Origin: Streptomyces sp. Ru71
Lineage (GTDB): Bacteria > Actinomycetota > Actinomycetes > Streptomycetales > Streptomycetaceae
Length of the DNA stretch: 64,000 nucleotides
NCBI RefSeq assembly: GCF_002920535.1
Contig: NZ_PQSS01000018.1
Span: 1 to 64,000 of the forward strand
Direction of reading: 5' to 3'
Positions 32,723-40,908 of the stretch are shown here, piece by piece; position 1 is the stretch's first letter; each line of letters opens with the position of its first letter. A model generated the notes under the pieces. That model was not told the origin of the DNA. It did no database searches and saw only the letters and a program-made list of their open reading frames with translations. Made by a program: the position numbers and the translations under genes.

Positions 32723-33796
32723 CTACTTGGTGTTGACGGTGACCTTGCCGCTGACGATGTCCTGCTTGGCCTGGTCGACGGCCGCGACGACATCCTTCAT
32801 GGCCTGGTACTTCGGGTTGGAGTCGGCGAAGCCCACGCCGTTGTTGGCGAGGGAGCCGCGGACCGTGCCGCTGAGCGGCTTGCCCTCGTAGACGGACTTG
32901 GACAGGTCGTACACCGCGCCGCCGACGTTCTTCAGGGCCGAGCCGAGGATCCAGTCCTTGTACGCGGCGAGCGCGCTCTGCCGGTACTGGTCGGAGTCCA
33001 CGCCGATCGCCCAGACCTTGTGCTGCGCGGCGGCCTTGATCACGCCCTGGCCGGACAGGCCGGCGGCGTGGTAGACGACGTCGGCCCCGGCGTCGATCTG
33101 GCCGTTGGCCGCGGCCTCGCCCTTGTCCGGGCTGGAGAAGCCGCCCTCCTGCGCCGTCTGGGTCAGGTACTGCGACTCGATCTTGATGTTCGGGTTGACG
33201 GACTTGGCGCCCTGCACGAACCCGGCCTCGAACTTGTGGATCAGCGGGATGTCGACGCCGCCGATGAAGCCGATGTGGTTCTTCTTGGTGGCCTTGGCCG
33301 CGGCGACGCCCGCGAGGTACGACGACTGCTCCTCGTGGAAGACGAGGTCGGCGACGTTCTTGGCCTGGACGGTGTCGTCGTCGATGATGCCGAAGGTGAT
33401 CTTCGGGTACTTGGCGGAGACCTCCTTGACGGCCGGCGCGTAGACGAAGCCGACGCCGATGATCGGGTTGTAGCCCGCCTTGGCGAGCTGCTCCAGCCGC
33501 TGCACCTTGTCGGCGTTGGACTCGTTGTCGCTGGGCTCGACGTCCCGGCCGCCGATCTTGAACTCCTGCTGGGCCTTCTGGTAGCCGGCGTAGGCGGCGT
33601 CGTTGAACGACTGGTCGCCCTTGCCGCCGATGTCGTAGGCGAGGCCTATGCCCTTGCCGGAGTAGGCACCGGACGAGCTGCTGCCGCCACCGCTGGAGGA
33701 GCTGCTGGACGAGCCGCACCCGGCGGCCGCGAGAGCGATGACCGCGACGGTCACCGCGGCTTGGGAGAACCTGGTCCTCCGAGACTTCAGACGCAC
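32723..33796 (-). CDS. BmpA-family nucleoside-binding lipoprotein 2
   Basis: A 357-residue lipoprotein, lipobox LAAAGC (Cys27), with a longer Ser/Gly tether than its paralogue. It shares nearly every motif: LAYDIGGKGDQSFNDAAYAG, NPIIGVGFVYAPAVKE, NVADLVFHEEQSSYLAGVAAAKATKKN, GFIGGVDIPLIHKFEAGFVQG, VVYHAAGLSGQGV, WAIGVDSDQYRQ. GTG 33796 has AAGGGG 8 bases upstream; GTG 33805 is too close to that site. Two paralogous binding proteins with separate promoters around one permease suggest different nucleoside preferences. Confidence 0.92.
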   Translation of the reverse strand: MRLKSRRTRFSQAAVTVAVIALAAAGCGSSSSSSSGGGSSSSGAYSGKGIGLAYDIGGKGDQSFNDAAYAGYQKAQQEFKIGGRDVEPSDNESNADKVQRLEQLAKAGYNPIIGVGFVYAPAVKEVSAKYPKITFGIIDDDTVQAKNVADLVFHEEQSSYLAGVAAAKATKKNHIGFIGGVDIPLIHKFEAGFVQGAKSVNPNIKIESQYLTQTAQEGGFSSPDKGEAAANGQIDAGADVVYHAAGLSGQGVIKAAAQHKVWAIGVDSDQYRQSALAAYKDWILGSALKNVGGAVYDLSKSVYEGKPLSGTVRGSLANNGVGFADSNPKYQAMKDVVAAVDQAKQDIVSGKVTVNTK

Positions 33797-33880
33797 TGCG
33801 AGCACCCCTTCATCCCCATGGCACCGTCACCGGACCGCATCCCCAACATGCCGCCAGTGGTGGCGATTTCGGCGCACAGT

Positions 33881-33890
33881 AACGCGCGTA
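33881..33890. promoter_or_regulatory. Nucleoside-regulon operator (bmp 2)
   Basis: AACGCGCGTA within GTAACGCGCGTAGAA, 84 bases upstream of the bmp 2 start; same variant as at bmp 1. Confidence 0.72.
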
Positions 33891-33981
33891 GAAGGGGAGG
33901 GGAACGGGGTTGCCCGCGGCGTTACCGTTTCGTGCCGCCGGTGGGTTACGAGTTGCGACCTCCGGTTACACCGGGGTGACA

Positions 33982-34026
33982 CAAGGGGACGAAGAGGTAC
34001 CAAACGGGCACCTCTTCGTCCCCTTG
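33982..34026 (-). terminator. 17-bp perfect hairpin after the secreted phosphodiesterase gene
   Basis: CAAGGGGACGAAGAGGT (33982-33998) pairs perfectly with its complement at 34010-34026 over an 11-base loop. It lies 15 bases past the stop of the minus-strand gene at 34042. Confidence 0.85.
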
Positions 34027-34041
34027 GGACTCGGGACGGGC

Positions 34042-35022
34042 CTATGGGGTGGTGACGGTCAGCGTGGCGTCGACGATGCGGTGGTCGGAGCAGGGGATGT
34101 ACTGCCCGTTGCGGTCGACGCAGCGGTCCGTGGCGATCGGGTGCGCGTCCTCGTCGTAGGAGACCAGCCGGCCGGCCGCCGCCCAGATCAGGTCCACCTT
34201 GCCGGGCTGGCCGCACTTGCCGGCCAGCGCGCCCTCGGTGGTCTGCTCGCCCCAGCCCGGGCAGAGCGCGTCCTGGTCGTCGAGCTCGTGGAAGAGGCCG
34301 GTGTTGCCGCCGTTGTTCACGGTGGCCACGGACGGCGTGTACCAGCTGTTCAGCAGCGGGTCGTGGGGCTGGGTGTTGAAGTCGCCGGCGGTGATCACCG
34401 TGCCGCCCGCGTCCGTCCACTCCTCGGCCTTCTGGCGTACGGCGTCGAGCTGGGCCGGCTTGACAGCGCTGCTGAAGGTGATGTGCGTGGTGCAGAAGCG
34501 CAGGCCGCCGGGCTGGGAGCCGAGCGACACGCACAGCAGCTTGCGCTCCCGGTCCCCGTCGGAGGGCAGGGTGATCCGGTCCGTGGCGGTCGGGGCGAAG
34601 CGGCTGAAGAGAGCGACCCCGTAGGTGCCCTGCGCGGTGCCGTTGCTGTTCTTGCACACGAAGCCCGTCGTGTCGGGCATGGGCTCGAAGCGGGCGAAGT
34701 TGGTGGAGCTCTGCGGCCAGCCGGCGTCCTGCAGGCCCTTGAGGACGGCCTTGTACTGGTCGGGGCAGATCTCGTTGAGCGAGATGAAGTCCGGGTTCCG
34801 GTAGCTCACGGAGCCCAGGATCGCGTCGACGAGCCCGTTGCTGGTGGACCCGTAGTTGTTCTGGTCACCGGCGACGTTCCAGTGCCAGACCTTGTAGGTC
34901 GCCGTGCCGGCGGCGGTGGCGGACCCGGTCGGGGCCGTCCACACCGTGCACCCCAGCAAAGCGGCGAGCACTAGAACGATGGTTCGAATTCGGTGCGTGA
35001 ATCGGTGCGTGAATCGGTGCAT
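34042..35022 (-). CDS. Secreted endonuclease/exonuclease/phosphatase-fold hydrolase
   Basis: A 326-residue exported enzyme of the DNase I/sphingomyelinase fold. A long basic N-terminus (HRFTHRFTHRIRTIVLVLAALL) leads to a signal peptide cleaved near residue 38. Catalytic motifs are VWHWNVAGD, the metal Glu in DFISLNEI, the TTHITFSS His, GDFNTQPHD and the terminal CSDHRIV. Paired cysteines suggest an extracellular, disulfide-bonded protein. The substrate could be nucleic acid or phosphodiesters; if nucleic acid, it would supply the nucleosides imported by the neighbouring genes, which is inference. AGGGGGG precedes ATG 35022. A 12-base direct repeat (three near-copies) encodes the FTHR duplication. 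Confidence 0.87.
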   Translation of the reverse strand: MHRFTHRFTHRIRTIVLVLAALLGCTVWTAPTGSATAAGTATYKVWHWNVAGDQNNYGSTSNGLVDAILGSVSYRNPDFISLNEICPDQYKAVLKGLQDAGWPQSSTNFARFEPMPDTTGFVCKNSNGTAQGTYGVALFSRFAPTATDRITLPSDGDRERKLLCVSLGSQPGGLRFCTTHITFSSAVKPAQLDAVRQKAEEWTDAGGTVITAGDFNTQPHDPLLNSWYTPSVATVNNGGNTGLFHELDDQDALCPGWGEQTTEGALAGKCGQPGKVDLIWAAAGRLVSYDEDAHPIATDRCVDRNGQYIPCSDHRIVDATLTVTTP

Positions 35023-35134
35023 GGTTCCCCCCTGGTGATCGCCCCGGCCGGTGCGCAGGAGGCGATTCTGAGAGGGAACGATCTTGACGTCAAGCGACGC
35101 CTGTCGGCCGGCGCCGGCGGCGTCACGGGTGGCC

Positions 35135-36376
35135 TCACGCCTCCCGGCTGATCGCGTCCAGCAGCGCGGCGGCCGTGAACAGCTCCACGCCGACCGTGAT
35201 CGCCGACTCGTCGGCGTCGAAGTCGCCCTGGTGGAGGTCGCGGACGGTGCGCTCACCGGGGGTGCGGACGCCGAGGCGGGCCATGGCGCCGGGGACGTGC
35301 TCCAGGTACCAGGAGAAGTCCTCGCCGCCCAGGGACTGCTCGGTGCCCTCGACCGACTCCGGGCCGCGGCGTGCGGTCATCGCCTCGCGCAGCAGTTCGG
35401 TGACCGAGGGGTCGTTGACCACGGGCGGGACGCCACGCACGTAGTTGATCTCGGACTTGGCGCCGTGCAGGTTGGCGACCTCGTCGATCGCGGCGACCAC
35501 GATGTCGGGGGCCTGCCGCCAGGCCTCGATGTCCAGGCAGCGCACGGTTCCGGCCAGCTCGGCGTGTTGCGGGATGACGTTCGGCGCGTGTCCGGACTCG
35601 ACCCGGCCCCAGGTCACGGCCAGGCCGCTGCGGGTGTCGACACGCCGGCCGACCAGCGCGGGGACGTCGGTGACGACCCGGGCGGCGGCCGTGACCAGGT
35701 CGGTGGTCAGATGCGGGCGGGCGGTGTGGCCGCCGGGGCCGTCGAGGGCGATCTCCAGCCGGTCGCAGGCGGAGGTGATCGCGCCGGCCCGCAGCCCGAC
35801 CCGGCCTGCGTCGACCCTCGGGTCGCAGTGCACGGCGAGGATGCGGCCCACGCCGTCCAGGGCGCCGCACGCGATGACGTCGGCGGCGCCGCCGGGCAGC
35901 ACCTCCTCGGCGGGCTGGAAGATCAGCCGCACCGGGCGGGGCAGCCGGCCCTGCCGGTGCAGCTCGGCGAGGACCAGGCCGGTGCCGAGGACGACGGTGG
36001 TGTGCACGTCGTGGCCGCAGGCGTGGGCGCGGTCGGGCACGGTCGAGCGGTAGGGGCAGTCGGCCTTGGTGTCCGGGATGGGCAGGGCGTCGATGTCGGC
36101 GCGCAGGGCGAGCATCGCCGGGCCGTCGTACGGGGTGCCGTCGGGTACGCCGATGTCGCAGATCAGGCCGGTTCCGGTGGGCAGCACGCGCGGGTGGAGG
36201 CCGGCCGTCTCCAGGCGGGCCTTGATCGCCGCGGTGGTGCGGAACTCCTGGTTGCCGAGTTCCGGGTGCATGTGCAGGTCGCGGCGGAAGGCGACGAGTT
36301 CGGCGCGCAGCTGCTCGGGGAGCGCGCCGGGGAGCAGGGCGTGCCCGGAAGGATCGGCCTCGGTCTGTGGCGACAT
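35135..36376 (-). CDS. M20-family amidohydrolase (IAA-amino acid/hippurate hydrolase type)
   Basis: A 413-residue zinc-dependent amidohydrolase of the M20D group. Motifs: RRDLHMHPELGNQEF, LRADIDALPI, HACGHDVHTTVVLG with metal ligands, FQPAEEVLPGGA with the catalytic Glu, the dimerisation-domain segment GPGGHTARPH, and the final SLGGEDFSWYLEHVPGAMARLG. Members cleave N-acyl amino acids or similar amides. ATG 36376 is preferred; GTG 36388 in frame touches the ribosome-binding sequence. It is a single gene with no obvious partner. Confidence 0.9.
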   Translation of the reverse strand: MSPQTEADPSGHALLPGALPEQLRAELVAFRRDLHMHPELGNQEFRTTAAIKARLETAGLHPRVLPTGTGLICDIGVPDGTPYDGPAMLALRADIDALPIPDTKADCPYRSTVPDRAHACGHDVHTTVVLGTGLVLAELHRQGRLPRPVRLIFQPAEEVLPGGAADVIACGALDGVGRILAVHCDPRVDAGRVGLRAGAITSACDRLEIALDGPGGHTARPHLTTDLVTAAARVVTDVPALVGRRVDTRSGLAVTWGRVESGHAPNVIPQHAELAGTVRCLDIEAWRQAPDIVVAAIDEVANLHGAKSEINYVRGVPPVVNDPSVTELLREAMTARRGPESVEGTEQSLGGEDFSWYLEHVPGAMARLGVRTPGERTVRDLHQGDFDADESAITVGVELFTAAALLDAISREA

Positions 36377-36684
36377 CAGTTGCTTCACCCTCTGAAGGGT
36401 AGGGCGCCGGGGCGGTCAACTGACCCGCGATCAACAAAAGTTCAGCCCGTTAGGGGAAGAAACCGTGGCCGCTCGACGCATAGTGGTCGTCGGGGATGGG
36501 TACACTCGACCGGCTTTCGAGCGGGTCGATGGTGCGGCCGGGCGCCCGTCCCTGCTTTTTTCACCTCTTTCTCCACGGATACCACGCCCCGGCCCGACCA
36601 CGCGGCCGATGTTCGCCTGTCGGGACGGCGCGGGTTCCGTGAATCGGCCCCCTCCATCGGAGCGGGCGCCCTAGGGTGCCGGTC
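36377..36684. other. Intergenic region, nothing firm
   Basis: About 300 bases between divergent genes. A short forward frame (36465-36674) is open but has weak codon bias and no family resemblance. A TAGGGT -10 box (36672-36677) ends 7 bases before the methyltransferase GTG. A T6 run at about 36557 has no hairpin. Confidence 0.5.
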
Positions 36685-37344
36685 GTGACCGACTCCCCCA
36701 CCGCGTTCCTGACCGCCACCCGTGTCTCGTACGACGCCATCGCGGCCGACTACGCCGAACGGTATCCGGACGGCCTGGGCGACGGGCCGCTGGAGCGGGC
36801 CCTGCTCACGGCGTTCGCCGAGCTGGTCACGGCGAACGGGCCCGAGCCCGTCGCGGACCTCGGCAGCGGGCCGGGGCACGTCACGGCCCGGCTGCACGCG
36901 CTCGGGGTTCCCGTCTTCGGCGTGGACCTCTCACCGCGGATGGTGGCGCTCGCGCGGGAGGCGCATCCGGGGCTGCGGTTCCATGTGGGGTCGATGACGG
37001 CGCTGGACCTGCCTTCCGCGACGCTCGGCGGGGTGCTCGCGCTGTACTCGGTCATCCATGTGCCGGACGAGGAGCTTGTGGCGGTGTTCGCCGAGTTCCG
37101 GCGGGTGCTGGTGCCCGGGGGGCACGTCCTGCTGTCCTTCCAGGTGGGGCAGGGGGAGCGGGTGCGGCTGACGGAGCGGTTCGGGCACGAGATCGGGCTC
37201 GACTACTACTGGCGTACGCCGGAGAGGGTGGCGGCGGGGCTGGGGGAGGCGGGGCTCGACCCGGTGGCCAGGCTCGTCCGAGAGCCGTCGCCCGAGGAGA
37301 CACGGCCCCGGTGTTTCATCCTGGCCCGCCGGCCGGCGGACTGA
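36685..37344 (+). CDS. Class I SAM-dependent methyltransferase
   Basis: A 219-residue methyltransferase. The SAM-binding motif is VADLGSGPGHVTARL, followed by VFGVDLSPRMVALAREAHP, GSMTALDLPSATLGGVLALYSVIHVP and RVLVPGGHVLLSFQVG. It resembles the UbiE/methyltransferase-11 group; the methyl acceptor is unknown. GTG 36685 fits a leaderless transcript from the TAGGGT box; GTG 36676 overlaps that box and is less likely. It is followed by the 55-bp repeat array. Confidence 0.85.
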   Translation: MTDSPTAFLTATRVSYDAIAADYAERYPDGLGDGPLERALLTAFAELVTANGPEPVADLGSGPGHVTARLHALGVPVFGVDLSPRMVALAREAHPGLRFHVGSMTALDLPSATLGGVLALYSVIHVPDEELVAVFAEFRRVLVPGGHVLLSFQVGQGERVRLTERFGHEIGLDYYWRTPERVAAGLGEAGLDPVARLVREPSPEETRPRCFILARRPAD

Positions 37345-37448
37345 CCCGAGCCAACAGCTCGGCGTTGCGGCTGACCGGGGGTGGGTGACGCAGCCCGGCG
37401 CGACGGGGTGCCGCTGCGCCCACCCGTGCCGCCCCAGCGGCACGACTG

Positions 37449-37582
37449 CCCGCAGCTATGCCGACCTAGGGGCGCGGGGAACTGCGCGACCAGCCACCCA
37501 CGGCCCGCAGCCATGCCGACCAAGGGGCGCGGGGAACTGCGCGACCGGCCGGCCACTGCCCGCAGCCATGGCGACCAAGGGG
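37449..37582. repeat. 55-bp tandem repeat, two full copies and a partial third
   Basis: Copies at 37449-37503, 37504-37558 and 37559-37582. Each begins CCCGCAGC, continues through a GACC motif and contains GGGGCGCGGGGAACTGCGCG. The repeat ends 5 bases before the stop of the minus-strand glycosyltransferase gene. It shares its core with the arrays at 3221-3434 and, more distantly, 58138-58230, so it belongs to a dispersed intergenic family. Confidence 0.9.
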
Positions 37583-37587
37583 CCGCG

Positions 37588-38667
37588 TCACGCCGCGCTC
37601 ATAGCCGTGAGGCGGCGTACGCCCCTCGCCGTTCCCGTCACGTTCGACAAGAAACCCTGCGCCCGCGGGGACGCCGTCTGCGTGAGCCAGTCGGGGTCGA
37701 TGTCGCAGACCGCCACCTGGACCTCCGTCCCCGCCAGGGCCAGCGGCAGGGTGTGCACCACCGTGGACGGAAAGCTGAGGATCGTCCGGCCGACAGGCCC
37801 CCGCCGGGCGATCAGCTCCAGCGGCAGCTCGGGGCGGACGATCTCCAGCCCCGTCTCGACGGCCAGCCGGTGCAGTTTCTCCGCGCTCTCGCGCCGGTGG
37901 GCGAAGTAGCGGGTGGCCCCGTGCGCCTTGGCCAGGCCGCGGACGGCGTCGAGGTAGCGCTCGCCGTCCACGACACCGGTCTCCACCAGCGACGTACCCA
38001 CCATGTCCGCGCCCTTGGTGATGCGGGGCGGCCCGAAGCGGGCCCGGGTCCAGGCGAAGTCGTGGGGCGTGACCCGCACGCCCTCGGGGGCCTCGTCGAT
38101 CGGCATGGAGGAGAAGATCTCCACCTCGCGCTCGCCGCCCGGCGTCAGCCGGCGGCGGGCGACCGACGACACCGGCGCGAACACCAGGTCGCGCGGACCG
38201 CGCCGGCCGCCCTTGCGGTGCCAGCGCACCAGCCGCTCGCCGCGCGCCAGCTGGGCGACGAACTCCATCGTGGCCGTGCCGTCGTCGACGACGACCAGGT
38301 CACGGGCGCGCGTGATGGTCAGCAAAAGCTGCACGTACCGGGAGAACGGGTCGCCCATGACGATCCGGTCCGCCCGCCGCAGCGGGCCGGCCAGTCCGCC
38401 GACCGTCTGGAAGGGGGCCGCGGGGCCACCGCGCGCCTCCTCCCAGCGGACGGTGTGCCCCTCGTCCCGGGCCAGGTCGGCCATGCGCCGCAGCTGGCCC
38501 CGGGTCATCGGGTCGGTCGGGGACAGGACGACGAGGGTGAACCCCGCGCCGGGCTCCTGAAGCGGCCGGATGCCGTGGGCGTACGCCCACTCCAGGACGT
38601 TGAGGAGCTGTACCGGGCTCTCCACGAACGCGAGGGTGGTGCCGGGCTCGCCGGCGCGCGGGTTCAT
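37588..38667 (-). CDS. Sialyltransferase-like glycosyltransferase (GT52/polysialyltransferase-like)
   Basis: A 359-residue cytosolic or peripheral glycosyltransferase related to bacterial lipooligosaccharide sialyltransferases. It begins TLAFVESPVQLLNVLEWA, typical of this group. The two catalytic-type motifs appear as YFAHRRES (for the HP motif) and LSFPSTVVHTLPLAL (for the S-S/T motif). With a CMP-nonulosonate pathway encoded directly upstream, the likely donor is a CMP-activated nine-carbon sugar. It is the last gene of the minus-strand cluster, 38 bases after the NeuB-type gene. Final residues are basic. Confidence 0.75.
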   Translation of the reverse strand: MNPRAGEPGTTLAFVESPVQLLNVLEWAYAHGIRPLQEPGAGFTLVVLSPTDPMTRGQLRRMADLARDEGHTVRWEEARGGPAAPFQTVGGLAGPLRRADRIVMGDPFSRYVQLLLTITRARDLVVVDDGTATMEFVAQLARGERLVRWHRKGGRRGPRDLVFAPVSSVARRRLTPGGEREVEIFSSMPIDEAPEGVRVTPHDFAWTRARFGPPRITKGADMVGTSLVETGVVDGERYLDAVRGLAKAHGATRYFAHRRESAEKLHRLAVETGLEIVRPELPLELIARRGPVGRTILSFPSTVVHTLPLALAGTEVQVAVCDIDPDWLTQTASPRAQGFLSNVTGTARGVRRLTAMSAA

Positions 38668-38705
38668 CGACGTCAGTCCGTCCCGTCGGGCACTCAGCGG
38701 ATCCG

Positions 38706-39644
38706 TCAGACCGCGACCGGCTCGCCCGCCGCCGCCGCGATCTCCGCCTCGGCGACGACGCCGGCGACCCGGCGCAGCTTCTTCATCGGGGCGAGCTCGG
38801 AGTCGTAGACCTTCTTCACGCCGTCACCGAGGGCGTCCTCGATGGTGCGGATGTCACGGACGAGCCGCTGCAGGCCCTGCGGCTCGACGGAGGCGGCCTG
38901 GTCGGAGCCCCACATGGCGCGGTCGAGGGTGATGTGCCGCTCGACGAAGCAGGCGCCGAGGGCGACGGCGGCAAGCGTGGTCTGCAGACCGGTCTCGTGG
39001 CCGGAGTAGCCGATCGGGACGTTCGGGTACTCCTTCTCCAGCGTGTTGATCACGCGGAGGTTCAGCTCCTCGGCCTTGGCGGGGTACGTCGACGTGGCGT
39101 GGCACATGACGATGTTGTCGCTGCCCAGGACCTCCACCGCGTGGCGGATCTGCTTGGGGGTGGACATGCCGGTGGACAGGATGACCGTCTTGCCCGTGGC
39201 GCGCAGGGCGCGCAGCAGCTCGTCGTCGGTGAGGGAGGCGGAGGCCACCTTGTGGGCGGGGACGTCGAACTTCTCCAGGAAGGCGACGGCCTCGGTGTCC
39301 CACGGGGAGGCGAACCAGTCGATGCCCCGGGTGCGGCAGTACTCGTCGATCCGGCGGTACTCGTCCTCGCCGAACTCCACGCGGTGGCGGTAGTCGATGT
39401 ACGTCATCCGGCCCCACGGCGTGTCCCGCTCGATGTCCCACTGGTCGCGCGGGGTGCAGATCTCGGGGGTGCGCTTCTGGAACTTCACGGCGTCGCAGCC
39501 GGCCTCGACGGCCACGTCGATGAGCTTGAAGGCGTTCTCCAGCTCGCCGTTGTGGTTGATGCCGATCTCGCCGCAGATGTAGACGGGACGGCCGGGGCCG
39601 ACCTCGCGGGAGCGGAACGTGCGCAGACGGGAGGTGGTGCTCAT
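38706..39644 (-). CDS. NeuB-family nonulosonic acid synthase lacking the SAF domain
   Basis: A 312-residue TIM-barrel synthase condensing phosphoenolpyruvate with a hexose or hexosamine. Family motifs: YICGEIGINHNGELENAF, CDAVKFQKRTPEI, FASPWDTEAVAFLEKF, VILSTGMSTPKQI, CHATSTYP, IGYSGHETG and FVERHITLDRAMWGSDQAASVEP. Ordinary NeuB proteins continue with an antifreeze-like SAF domain of about 60 residues that contacts the N-acetyl group of the neighbour's substrate; this chain ends at the linker (ELAPMKKLRRVAGVVAEAEI). No 2-epimerase gene is nearby. Together this favours a substrate without N-acetyl, such as mannose-6-phosphate giving Kdn-9-phosphate, though that is inference. It sits 14 bases after the synthetase gene. 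Confidence 0.88.
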   Translation of the reverse strand: MSTTSRLRTFRSREVGPGRPVYICGEIGINHNGELENAFKLIDVAVEAGCDAVKFQKRTPEICTPRDQWDIERDTPWGRMTYIDYRHRVEFGEDEYRRIDEYCRTRGIDWFASPWDTEAVAFLEKFDVPAHKVASASLTDDELLRALRATGKTVILSTGMSTPKQIRHAVEVLGSDNIVMCHATSTYPAKAEELNLRVINTLEKEYPNVPIGYSGHETGLQTTLAAVALGACFVERHITLDRAMWGSDQAASVEPQGLQRLVRDIRTIEDALGDGVKKVYDSELAPMKKLRRVAGVVAEAEIAAAAGEPVAV

Positions 39645-39658
39645 GACTGGGGGTGTCC

Positions 39659-40882
39659 TTACTTGGGGAGCTGGGGGAGGGAATCGAGAGAGGGGCCGAG
39701 GATCCAGCCGGCGATCTCCCGGATCGCGCCGTCGCCACCGGGGACGGTGGTGACCGCGCGTGCGGCGCCGCGTACGACGTCGTGGGCGTTCGCGACCGCC
39801 ACGGGCCAGCCGACGAGGGCGAAGCAGGGCAGGTCGTTGACGTCGTTGCCGACGTAGAGCACGCGCTCCGGCGCGATGCCCGCTTCCTCGCACCACTGCT
39901 TGAGCGCGAGGTCCTTGCGGTCGACGCCGTGCAGCACCGGCAGCTTCAGCTTGCGGGCGCGGGCGGCGACGACCGGGTTCTGTTCCGTGGACAGGATCAG
40001 CATCTGCAGGCCGCTCCTGCGCAGGGCGGCGATGCCGAGTCCGTCCCCGCGGTGCACGGAGACGAACTCCCGTCCCTCGGAGTCGATCAGCACCCGGTCG
40101 TCGGTCTGGGTGCCGTCGAAGTCGAGGACGACCGCGTCGATGTCGTCGGCGGTCGGGAGGGCGCCGGGCCGGTCCGCGTCGAAGAGGGGTGCGAGGGCGC
40201 GGGCCCGGGCGAGGTCGTGCGGGTCGTCGATCTCCAGCACGCGCGCGGGGTCGGTGCGCACCAGGTCGGTGCGGCCGAAGAAGCGGTGCCGGTGGGTGCG
40301 GAAGCCGGCCGCGTCCATGGCGTAGGCGGCGCCGGTCTCCAGCAGGTCCTGGGGCCGGTCCTGGCGGCGGGGCCGGAAGGACTTGTCGTGGTTGACGCCG
40401 AAGCCGCCCTCCGGCTCGTCCTGCGCCTCGCGCCAGAGGAACCCGTGGAACGGTGCCACGGTGACGGCGGTGTCGGCACCCCGCTCCACGACGGCCGCGG
40501 CCACCCCGTCCACGTCCTCGCGGACCAGGAACGGGCTGGTGCACTGCACGAGGAGCACCACGTCCACCGCAGCGCCGTGCAGCGCCTCGTACGCGTCCAG
40601 GGCGTGCAGGACCGCGGCCTCCGAGGTGGCGGTGTCCCCGGCGATGGCGGCGGGCCGCAGCACGACCTCGGCGCCCGCCTCCCGGGCGGCGGCCGCGATG
40701 GCCTGGTCGTCGGTGGAGACGACGACGTCCGTCACCAGGCGCGCGGCGCGGCACTCGCGCACGGCGCGGGCGACCAGCGGCACGCCGCCGACCGGTGCGA
40801 GGTTCTTCGCGGGCACGCCCTTGGAGCCGCCGCGCGCGGGGATCACGGCGAGCACGCGGCGTCGCGCCGACGATTCGGACAT
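39659..40882 (-). CDS. CMP-nonulosonate cytidylyltransferase fused to a HAD (KdsC-like) phosphatase
   Basis: A 407-residue bifunctional protein. Residues about 10-235 are a CMP-sialate/CMP-Kdo synthetase-type nucleotidyltransferase (VIPARGGSKGVPAKNLAPVGG, STDDQAIAAAAREAG, LVQCTSPFLVREDVD). From about 255 follows a KdsC-type HAD domain: VVLDFDGTQTDD with both aspartates, LILSTEQ, GVDRKDLALK, and VGNDVNDLPCF. The HAD can dephosphorylate a 9- or 8-phosphate before the N-terminal half activates the sugar with CTP. Vertebrate CMP-sialate synthetases have the same domain order. AAGGAG precedes ATG 40882. Confidence 0.92.
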   Translation of the reverse strand: MSESSARRRVLAVIPARGGSKGVPAKNLAPVGGVPLVARAVRECRAARLVTDVVVSTDDQAIAAAAREAGAEVVLRPAAIAGDTATSEAAVLHALDAYEALHGAAVDVVLLVQCTSPFLVREDVDGVAAAVVERGADTAVTVAPFHGFLWREAQDEPEGGFGVNHDKSFRPRRQDRPQDLLETGAAYAMDAAGFRTHRHRFFGRTDLVRTDPARVLEIDDPHDLARARALAPLFDADRPGALPTADDIDAVVLDFDGTQTDDRVLIDSEGREFVSVHRGDGLGIAALRRSGLQMLILSTEQNPVVAARARKLKLPVLHGVDRKDLALKQWCEEAGIAPERVLYVGNDVNDLPCFALVGWPVAVANAHDVVRGAARAVTTVPGGDGAIREIAGWILGPSLDSLPQLPK

Positions 40883-40908
40883 GGGGTGTTCTCCTTGGAG
40901 CGACGAGG

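Noticed and set aside
36465-36674. Short ORF before the methyltransferase
   Set aside because: No ribosome-binding site, poor codon bias, and it covers the methyltransferase promoter.
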